The notes under the pieces were generated by a model. The model had not been told where the DNA came from. It was given only the letters and a program-made list of their open reading frames with translations, and did not search any database. A stretch of DNA of 64,000 nucleotides from Berberis thunbergii (lineage: Eukaryota > Streptophyta > Magnoliopsida > Ranunculales > Berberidaceae): assembly GCA_003290165.1 (NCBI GenBank), contig QNQO01006953.1, positions 124,001 through 188,000 of the forward strand, written 5' to 3'. Positions 55,500 to 64,000 of the stretch are shown here, one piece after another (position 1 is the first letter of the stretch; each line of letters begins with the position of its first letter). The translations under genes and the position numbers were made by a program.

Positions 55500-56262
55500 C
55501 TTATGTCCACCAGTGCTATGTTTTATAAATATGAAAATGGTAATAGTCTCTGATATAATATTATATCGTAGTATGATTGGTGGTTTTTGTATCTTACCAC
55601 AAGTCAACTTGACATATCATGCAATGTAGGAGTTTGTGCTCGCTTTCAGGCAAACATCAAGGAGTTTTATCTCATCGTTATAAAATGCATTATCAGATAT
55701 GTGAGTGTTACAACAAATTATGGAATTTGGTACCTTTATGAGACCACCTCTCAGTTTGCCGGATATATCGATGCAATTTGAGCAAGAAATGCAGATGATA
55801 AAAAAAAGTACCAGAGAGAGAGGTTGTTTCTATATTGTAAATTGTTTTAATACTTGGCATTGTAAGAAACAAAATTATATCTCACTTTCAGCCGCCAAAG
55901 CCGAATATATCGTTGCAGGTAGTAGATGCACTCAACTCTTAAGGATGGAGGAGATGATACGCGGCTATCACATTGATCAACAATGCATAGCATTGTATTG
56001 TGATAATGCTAGTGTCATCAACATCTCTAAGAATTTTGTCACTCATTCTAGGATCAAACATATAGATATCAAACATCACTTAATTCTTGATCTTATAGAA
56101 GATAATGTTATATGCCTTGAGTATGTTGATACGACTAACTAACTTGCAGATATTATGACTAAAGTACAAAACCACTTGATGAGAATTAGTTTACATTTAT
56201 CAGGTCTAATCGTGGAATCCAATCAGAATAGAGTCGGTCAAGCATCCAATTTTTAGGTCTCC
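55500..56262 (+). pseudogene. Sirevirus-like pol: RT end and RNase H
   Basis: SMIGGFCILPQ in one frame and YLTTSQLDISCNVGVCARFQ in the next, then YLIVIKCIIRYVSVTTNYGI. Next: ISLSAAKAEYIVAGSRCTQL (usual SLSTAEAEYIAA) and CIALYCDNASVINISKNFVT, then HSRIKHIDIKHHLI, the end of copia RNase H. After the stop, ADIMTKVQNHLMRISLHLSG resembles the last codons. Confidence 0.88.
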
Positions 56263-56568
56263 TTGTGTGGTGCCTAATGGCTTCAGTGGTACTACGACAT
56301 GTTTTATTTTACAGATTGGTGTAGGCAACCCTGTGCTTTGACGATAATATGTTCGATAGCAAGAAGGGAATGCTTATTTGGTTCATCTTATGATGATTTC
56401 ATGCTATTTTATGTATTCTATGCATGTTTTATTTATATTTTGTATCATCATTATTGTATATGCACATATTTAGGTTGGTTTACATATTTTATTAGTTTTT
56501 TTTATGGACACCTAATGTTGTTAGTGAGTAAATGTGCATTTGTGAGCATACAATAGCTATTTCATCAT

Positions 56569-58313
56569 TGATGCACTATTTTACTAATACTCAACTTAAT
56601 ACCCTGCTTTGCGATTGTAGTAAAGAATAAATATGGATCGTTATGTACTAGGGATTAGAGGGCTTGCCAACTAGCACTAAGAATAACTAAAATACAGCTA
56701 ACAACCTAATTAAGTAAATATTGGGGGATTAGATTTTCTAAGTTAAACTATGAAAATAACTACGAAAATTACTGTAAAGATAATAAAACTAAATGGATGG
56801 CAAAAATGAGAAATTAGCTAAGAGTTTATCTCCACACACCAAACATATGCTCATAAATAAATCTTCAATAATCACGTATTAACTCGTGAAAGACAATGCT
56901 CAAGATTTACCGTGACAACACTGCATTAATCTTATTATTTTCCCAAGTTTGTTGAATTAAACTTAGCATCGCTTTCAAACTATTCTTATCATGCTATCTA
57001 ATCAGGAATCACAAGTTAGATAACAATATAAGATCATTAAGTTTTGTGGAAATTATGAACACTGACTAGGCAATTACAAGTATGATCAACATCTTCTTCT
57101 TACCTAGGTTTTTACTTAACCTTATCAACATTCCTAGGTATTTATTACTTATAAGTACAAGATTGTAACGATTAGGTGAACATCTTTTATACTCTAGCCT
57201 CAAATCCTAACATGCTTACTAAGTTTGTCATCTTAACAAACATACACAGATAAGTTACCTATAAAGCAGTTAAGCAAAACACAATCACTAATAACAAGGA
57301 AGATTAAATTTAATTAATTCTTAAAACACATGTTCGAGGCTTCAAATCCACCCCTAGCTAAAAGGAAATTTAGCTAGACATATTAATTATGTTAAAATAG
57401 CAATACATAATTAAATATCAAACTAAATAAGAAAAAGATAGGTTTAGAGATGAAAAATGATGTCGCCTAATCCGTGGTGGTGGAAAGAATCTGTTGGGGT
57501 GTGAATGGCGAAGAGAAAACAAACAACTCCTCTTCCTTCTTGAATCTGATCTTTGCTTTGTGAAGGAGAAACCAAATAGATAAGGGGATGGGCGATGGTG
57601 GTTTGCATGGCTGGCTGCGATTAGGGGATGAAAAGATAGAGAGGAGGCGAGGATGTGGAATGATTGAGGCTATGAACGATGTGGCTAGGGTTGGAAACGA
57701 TAAAGGATGACGAGACGAGGGACGATGATGACTGGCTGGAACGATGGGTTGTGCTGTGGACGACGACTTGTTGTTGCGAGGATGTTTGATGATGGGTTTG
57801 TGAATGGCTTGTGAAAGGTTGCGAGGATTCAAAAGAGGGTGTGAATGCCTAAGAAAGGATCAGTCAGTGGAAGAGATGGACGAAGGGTTTCTGTGCGCGA
57901 AGGTTCTGATGGAAATGGCGATGGAACGATGAGGCTGATGGACTATTGTGATGGCATGTGCTTGCGATGAATTGCGAGGAGCGGGATGGGTCTTTGTGGT
58001 TGCATTGAGGATGTGTGGCTTGCTGCGGCTGTGGATGAGTGACGACTTGCTGTGGTTGCAAGCGTGATTGCTTCAGGGTAGGTATCGTTCCCTTTATAGT
58101 TTTTTTCTCTAGGTTTCCTTCTTTGTGTAATTTACTTTTGCAATAAGTCTTCCTAATTCAAACCAATTTGCACCACTTAGCTTCTATTTTGGAATCTTGT
58201 TATTAAAAACCTACACAAACACAAAAATAGCAATTAATACCATAATTAACAAGAAATAACCAAAATTATATATAGAAATATGATACTAAAATAGCATAAT
58301 TATGCTCATATCA
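56569..58313 (+). mobile_element. 1.7-kb gene-less repeat element, copy A
   Basis: Starts TGATGCACTATTTTACTAAT and ends GCTCATATCA. Start and end resemble those of copy B at 59272 (TGATGCAAATTTTATTAAC..ATATCA), as does GGATCGTTATGTACTAGGG near 56635 against GGGTCGATCCCACGAGGA. No coding sequence. It is probably a solo LTR or terminal-repeat element. The flanks (ATCAT, AGCGT) do not match, so the borders are less sure than for copy B. Confidence 0.5.
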
Positions 58314-59271
58314 AGCGTCTAAGTAGACTTGTACTCAGAAACTGGACAACTCAAGTGGTAAAGTCGACTAGCTTTGATGGTAGGGCTAGTGAAGTCGACT
58401 TTCCCCTACCTAATTCAGTTTATATGATGTAACTAATTCTTATCTGAGCAGATATGGACATTTAAGAGGAGTTTGGAAACTATTAAAGTACGAGATAGTT
58501 GTGTTCTTCACTTCACCTTTGAGAAAGAATTGTTGGGCTTGTTCTTGAAGTTTTTTAACATTTTTGTGAAACTTCATCATGTCTCTTGCGTACTTTGATC
58601 CTTGTTTAATCTTGTTGCTTCAATGGAGGTTACATATGATACCCCACGAATGGTTGTGCTTCGTATGCTCATGATAAGGACCCCTGCTTTGTCAAGGTGA
58701 GACACATCCTAACTATACTTTTGTATGTTTCCACAATTCAGTGTGTCATGACTTCTATGTGAATGAACTTTCACGTCATTCCATCATCATCGAGTGGTCC
58801 GTATTGCTTGAGTACATTTCGGGTGGAGTGATTTGTAAGTTGCATGATGCTTAACTTATGACTTTTTTTCAACTTGAATATGCTTCAAACATGTCCCTTG
58901 TATATCAATTATATTCAAATATGAATAACTTGAGGATATTTGAAAGTTCTTTTAAGACTTATCTTTGTTATCACACCTTCGCTCATTGCGCAAAAACTTG
59001 GTCTTATGGATGTGACCAGTTATGTGCATATTTCTGGTGACATCGATTTTGAGGATTATGACGAGTTCATGAAAGTTCTTAGTGTCTTAGTTATTTCTAG
59101 CAGGCAAAATGTTTTTTTCCGTAGTTGATCGACTGTTTTGTTCACCCTTTAATACCATACATTGTATCATCCTTGGTACTTTATTTTGTTCTAACAAGGA
59201 CCCTTATTTGATAACCCATTACTGAGCATATCTTACTTAAAAAGTTATGTGAAGACTTGCGATGTACCCTC
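58314..59271 (+). other. Sirevirus-like region after pol
   Basis: No known protein. Short open stretches at 58858-59128 are unassigned. By position this is the long region between pol and the 3' LTR, where Sireviruses sometimes carry an envelope-like ORF; I see no transmembrane or coiled-coil pattern to support one. The stretch resumes at 61423. Confidence 0.4.
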
Positions 59272-61422
59272 TGATGCAAATTTTATTAACCTAAATTAAT
59301 AAGCTAATAAACCCTACTTGTAATACCGCAAGTGCACGGTTGTCTAACTAGTAGACAGTGGCAAGTATGGGTCGATCCCACGAGGATTGACGAGACGGTC
59401 GAATTCTAAGACCTATTTAAACTAATTTAGAGTTGGGGGTTACACCAGATGTAAATTACTAAATTAAAAGAATTAAATTGAACAACTAAAAATTAAATTG
59501 ATAAGATGATGAGAGAGTGGACCGAGACATCGAATCCACCACAGGTTCTTCGAGATTTGTGTAATCTAAATTATTGTTTTCGAGAATCAATACGACTAAT
59601 CTAAAGATTAATCTACATTCGCAACTAACTTCAGCAAAGGCATAAACCCCTAGCATTGCATGTCTTTCTACGACACATACAATTACAAGTTTAACTTAAT
59701 TAATTATAAACCCCTAGCATTACATGTTTTCTTACGACACACACAATCACAGATTTAAATTAATTGATTAAAGTAGACTTCGAATATCAACAAAGGGAAC
59801 TTCTAACTACCGATTAGTCTAGATAATTATTCTGGATATAATCGGTGAAAACAAATTATTGAAATTCAGAAATCAACTGTATTAAACGTTCAAGCACATA
59901 GAAAACAATAAATTCAAATACGACAAACTCTAGGAACCTTCTGGTTTCATCTTCGCCTCGACGCGAGGTCTAGAAATCCATAGTGGTGATGGTCACAGCA
60001 ACTACGTGGTGAAACTCCATCTCCTCCTCACGTGGGTGTACTGTGGTAGCCCTAATTGAAATTCTGGATGCGAATAACTGATGCAAATAATGATAGGGAA
60101 GACGCGGTGGCACAGAGTAATAGACTTGGTGCGAATAACTTGCCGCCAAAAGGTTGTCCCTTTCCTTGCGCGTCATCTGCTACTTTTCTGCTTTTTTTTC
60201 TTCGTCCGGCTCCGGTGAACCTGCAAGTGAGAGGGAGACAAAGAGAGAGAGAAGAGAAAGAGAAAAAAAAGGTGAACGAGAGAGGAGCAAGGGTCCCCTA
60301 TCGCTGCCGGTTGTGCTCCCTGTTGCTCCTCAGTGTCCTCCTTCCTGAACCTGCAAAAGAGAGAGAGTGAGGGGAAACGAGAGAGAGGAAGGCATGGTGG
60401 TTGGAAGAGGTTGCAAGGAAGAGCCGTGAAAGAGGGATGTTGCGTCTGTGGAGAAATCAGGGACGTGAACTATGTGACGGTGTTGTTTGGTCGGTGATGG
60501 TGGCGTGATGTTCTGTTGTCATAGAAGGGATTAAGCTGGTGAATAGAGATTGATAGTGAAGAGAGGGAGGAGACAAAGAAACAGATAGGAAGAAGTGAAC
60601 TTTATGGAACAGGGTGTGGCGTCCTCCTAGCAAGTGAGAAATAGTCGATGACGAGGTAGGTGGCTGTAAGTTGTGTTGTTTCTCTCTGTTTCGTGCGTTT
60701 AGATATGTCGTGGTGGTCTGTTTGTGATGGTTGTGGTGTTGAGACGAAGGAATAGAGAGAGATGAGGTGGTGGTAAGGTGTTATTTCTGTAAGGTGTTGT
60801 AAGGTACACAGAGTATTGTTATGTTTCTGTGACTGTGAAAACTAATAGGGAGAGAAACAGGGATGGTGATGGTGGCTGGACGGTGTTGAAGGAGAAGAAA
60901 ACAGGGAAGTGGAGGAAGAGAAGAGACGGTGATGGTGGTGATGGCGAGGTGAGGTGCATTGTCAGTCTTCCTATTGAGCGAGGATCGCCGACAGGATGGA
61001 TATGTCGTGGTGGCTGGAAAAATAGAGAAAGAAGAAGAGAGTTTCCATGGGAGAAAGGCCAAGGACGTAGGAAATAGAGGGCGTGGGAAGGAAAGGAGGT
61101 CGTGAGAAGGTGAGATTTAATTGGATTTCGGTTTGAGATTTTAAGTCAACTTTTGGGCTTGGGCTTAGGTTAAATTAGGTGGATTTAGTTATTCGGGTTA
61201 GGTTTAAACATGTGATAATTGACTTGTCACCCGTTACTTTGTACCGCCATTTGAACCAACCAATTGATCATTCCTCGAATTGCCGCCTTAACGCGATTTC
61301 ATCGTTTACGCTCAAATTCCTACAAAAACATGAAAACGGAATAATTAGAATAAAATATAATAATCAAAACACTAACATATATAAATTAAGGGATATATTA
61401 TGTAATAAATACATGAATATCA
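59272..61422 (+). mobile_element. 2.15-kb gene-less repeat element, copy B
   Basis: Begins TGATGC, ends GAATATCA (TGAT..ATCA inverted ends). Flanked by CCCTC (59267-59271) and CCCTT (61423-61427), a 5-bp target duplication with one change. It contains ACCGCAAGTGCACGG and GGGTCGATCCCACGAGG (59330-59390), words common to a widespread family of plant LTR-type repeats, and a G-rich GAGA/GGTGGTG region (60200-61090). No coding sequence of its own. Likely a solo LTR or a large retrotransposon derivative. Confidence 0.72.
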
Positions 61423-62023
61423 CCCTTTCTCGGCTATTTGAAACTTGATGATTGAGTTTATGGGTGCTTCTTCGCATTAGTCTACCTTATGGTTGTTTGA
61501 TCATGAAATTCCTTCCATATGCCATCAATTGTCACCATCTCATGATAAATATTTTGAACTCGTGTCCTATTGGTCCCCATTCACATGTGTGATGTTGTGG
61601 GACACCAGTTTCGAGACCAAGCAGTGTTGGTAAGTCTTCAAGATCAATGCATGATTGTCTACACGACTATCTCAGGTCCTTGAGTTTCAGAGATGTTTGT
61701 TTGCTCGTACTTTGAGCAAATGATGATGATGAGATTACTGACTTATAAACTCATGATTTATCTGTCCATATGATATGTTATTTCTCCTTAGTATGTGATT
61801 CTAAATAATGTTCGAGGTTATCTTCAACTCTATGTATTTGCTTTAGTAGCTTAATGCATTTTGCTTTAGTCTATCACCTATCAATGGCTATGTTTCTTTA
61901 AATTTTATCTACTTCAGTGTTGGTACCACATTTCATAATTTCCAACTTGTTAAGAAATTTGGATGAGTATATATTTTTTTCTTCACAGGATAAATGTGTT
62001 TTTTTTTTCCATTTGTTTTCTTT

Positions 62024-62042
62024 AACAAAAAATGAGGAGAAT
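62024..62042 (+). other. polypurine-tract-like motif
   Basis: AACAAAAAATGAGGAGAATA, preceded by a T-rich stretch. This is the arrangement (T-run, ACAAAA, purine run GAGGAGAA) seen before the 3' LTR in Sireviruses, although here 133 bp separate it from the LTR. Confidence 0.5.
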
Positions 62043-62045
62043 AAG

Positions 62046-62158
62046 TGTAGAAATGTACGATAGAATTGTGTTTTTTAAGAAAACAATGTAGAAATTTTGA
62101 AGTCACATATTGATATTGTGTTTTTTATAAAACAATGTAGAAATGTACGATAGAATTA
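62046..62158 (+). repeat. direct duplication before the 3' LTR
   Basis: GTAGAAATGTACGATAGAAT occurs at about 62047 and again at 62136, each near a GTGTTTTTTA(A/T)..AAACAATGTAGAAA word. Confidence 0.85.
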
Positions 62159-62174
62159 TAAACCATATATCCAG

Positions 62175-63896
62175 TGTTGGGATTAGGTCTATGTTTTGCA
62201 AGGATTAGTTAAAAATTATTCAACTCATGAGGACCATTGTCAAATGACAAGAAGATTGAAGTCAACTCATAAAGACAAATCAAAGCTATGAAAACTAAGT
62301 CAAACTAACAAAAAGAGTTCAACGCAAATCAAGCGAACAATGTCAAAGATTAAATTCTCTACAAATGACTCAAGACTTGAATTTGGAGATATTCTTCATG
62401 AGAATGAAATATTATCTCATGAGACATGCCCATGTGCTTGATTGATAAGTCCACGTGACTAAGGAATCTCTTTTATTTAATAAAAGGATTTGGACCGGGT
62501 AAAACTTCACTACTTGAGAATTTAACTTTAGCAAGTGACCGTTCTTAAGAAGCAAGGAGTTGTTCTGAAATAGCCATCTGAAAAGCATGTGGTGACATTA
62601 GTGAAATCAACTTCACTTTATTCAGATGAACCTATAAATAAGGCTCATAACCATTCACTTGGATTTATTTCTCATGTTCTCAAACTTTTGAAGTCAACAT
62701 TATATCCTTTTATTGTATTCCCTTTGAGGGATCCGTTCACCCACTCAACACCTTATTCCTTGTGATAGATCACATGGTGTTCAAGGAAGAACTTTTCCTC
62801 TCTTCATTGTCTATTTGGTTATATAAAAAGAATAAAGGAGAAAAGTTGAAAGAAGTTTTGTATTAGTATGTATCTCCTTTTGAGAGTTATTGAGCCTTCA
62901 ACCATTTAATCTCATCCTTGAGTGAAGCTTACATCTTCCATTGAGTGAGGGAGTGAATGTAAAAGAGCTTTTAACCCTCTCTATATAACAAACGAGTGTC
63001 ACTAGAAGAGAGAAACCCTTTAAGTGTCAGTTTCCCTAAGCTCAAGTTCACCCCATGTGAGTTCTTGAATCTGTGGAGTGAATTCGTACGAGTAAGTGTC
63101 ACTTCGGTGATCCCAAACAGATGGTAAACCTTGGTTGTGATGCATCCCATGATGGTGGGATCTTTGGCAAATAGGTAAGTCTTACAGAGGACAAACATAA
63201 GACTAAGTTGTGTCTCCAAGATCCCAAGCACACGTCTGTAAAACCTGTATGACTTGGTTGTGGTTGCATCCCATTGATGATTGCTAAGGTATTTGTTATA
63301 AAACTCACAAAACAAGGCACTTAGTTCGTGTAAGTAAGTCTTATATGAGCGCGATGATTAGACCTTCCTAGGTTGTGCAACGTTGATTGAAAGTGGATTT
63401 ATCATTTAATCAAGTAATAGAAACTTGAGGCTTGCAAACCCTTTTCACAAAGGGTGTAACTAGTCAGAGCTAATCAAACTCTGGTTGCTTAGGTGAACTT
63501 TGTTATATCGGTGTCTTTGTCCAGTTTGTTTTCTTCTACCCATGACTCTATTTATTTCACCTTGCATGCTTAGATAAGTTGTCTTAACTTTCCATAGCTT
63601 ATATTGTTTGTATGTTCAACTTGCATGCTTAGGATTTCCTTGGGTGATTTTACAAAAGGTGTTTAACTTGGTGTTTACTTTCAAGTGAATCAAATAATTT
63701 GTTAACCTTGTAATGTTGACTCCTATTCAGTTACAACATGAACCTTCGATAAGTTTAAGCGAGGGTCTTCAAAGTCGAATACTTCCTTTTTGTTTTCAAA
63801 ACAAACTTGACTTTCGAAAATTGATTATTCACCTCATCTAGTCGATATTAGCCTAGCGTCAATGCACTCTTAGTGAGTATCGTAGCATACTTGACA
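62175..63896 (+). repeat. 3' LTR of the Sirevirus-like element
   Basis: 1,722 bp, TGTTGGGATTAGGTC to CATACTTGACA. It has a TATA box (CCTATAAATAAGGC, 62631-62644) and a CTCATGTTCTC start-like stretch after it. Matches 50990-51957 and, reversed, the split copy at 6178-10559. The bases after it (TTTTC) show no primer site, consistent with a 3' position. Confidence 0.85.
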
Positions 63897-64000
63897 TTTT
63901 CAAAAATCCTAATGAGCGTGATGAACACGCCAAATCTTCTTACACACTTTGAGATTAATATTAGGCAAATTCTCCATCAAGATTGGGCCCAAGCCCACTA

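Larger units (their letters stand above)
50990..63896 (+). mobile_element. Sirevirus-like copia element with nested insertions
   Basis: Order on the plus strand: partial LTR (50990-51957), primer site (51966-51978), gag-pol remains (52340-56262), a long region after pol (56263-62174), and an LTR (62175-63896). The zinc knuckle, protease, integrase, RT and RNase H are in copia order and have Sirevirus wording. A long region after pol and a purine-rich motif before the 3' LTR are typical of Sireviruses. Insertions: solo LTR at 54837, two related elements at 56569 and 59272. The outer 5' part of the first LTR is lost, so no target duplication can be tested. Confidence 0.8.

Noticed and set aside
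57467..58061. Pro/His/Ser-rich minus-strand frames (121 and 65 residues)
   Set aside because: Low-complexity translation of a G/T-rich stretch inside the copy A repeat element; no family resemblance and no homologous frame in copy B.
58858..59128. Envelope-like protein of the Sirevirus-like element
   Set aside because: Short frames of about 60 residues without transmembrane or coiled-coil pattern; position alone is not enough.
60056..61077. Several Arg/Glu-rich frames
   Set aside because: They are translations of GAGA and GGTGGTGA simple sequence within the copy B repeat element.

Overview
This is a piece of the nuclear genome of a flowering plant, most likely a eudicot. The evidence is spliced genes with GT..AG introns, a plastid-targeted tryptophan-pathway enzyme, a fragment of plastid rpoC2, and plant-type Ty1/copia, Ty3/gypsy, LINE, SINE, Helitron, PIF/Harbinger and hAT elements. 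The species cannot be named from the sequence. Nearly everything is transposon-derived and decayed; only one host gene can be followed from start codon to stop.

Regions. 1-2088: unassigned AT-rich DNA with a histone H3 exon fragment. 2089-4833: a copia element with both LTRs, whose pol is deleted so that gag runs into the RNase H end. 5332-26830: one LINE on the minus strand appears to be split by many later insertions: a copia fragment whose LTR holds a solo gypsy-like LTR, a 512-bp foldback element, a second gypsy-like LTR, a Helitron, a plastid rpoC2 fragment, and two abutting PIF/Harbinger elements. The first PIF (17011-24587) has decayed transposase and Myb-like genes and carries fragments resembling three host genes. 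The second (24591-26240) contains a hAT element with a perfect 8-bp target duplication. 26825-32084: LINE pieces on the plus strand, one broken by a solo LTR. 32100-36350: a decayed minus-strand copia element holding a MITE and a tRNA-derived SINE.

37797-43181 (minus): indole-3-glycerol phosphate synthase, ten exons by hand annotation. It makes indole-3-glycerol phosphate from CdRP for tryptophan and indole compounds in the plastid. Every catalytic residue I can align is present, but the last exon shows a one-base frame loss. Intron 4 holds two Helitrons in tandem and intron 9 holds an antisense LINE end.

43300-50990: intergenic DNA with a LINE end, a cluster of GC-rich hairpin elements and Tat/Athila-like gypsy remains. 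50990-63896: a decayed Sirevirus-like copia element with a partial 5' LTR, primer binding site, shattered gag-pol, a long 3' region and a 1.7-kb 3' LTR. Three insertions interrupt it: a solo LTR in the reverse transcriptase region and two related 1.7-2.2 kb elements in the 3' region.

The transposon genes are broken and probably do not act together. The value of the window lies in its insertion history, in the gene-carrying PIF element, and in the state of the IGPS gene.
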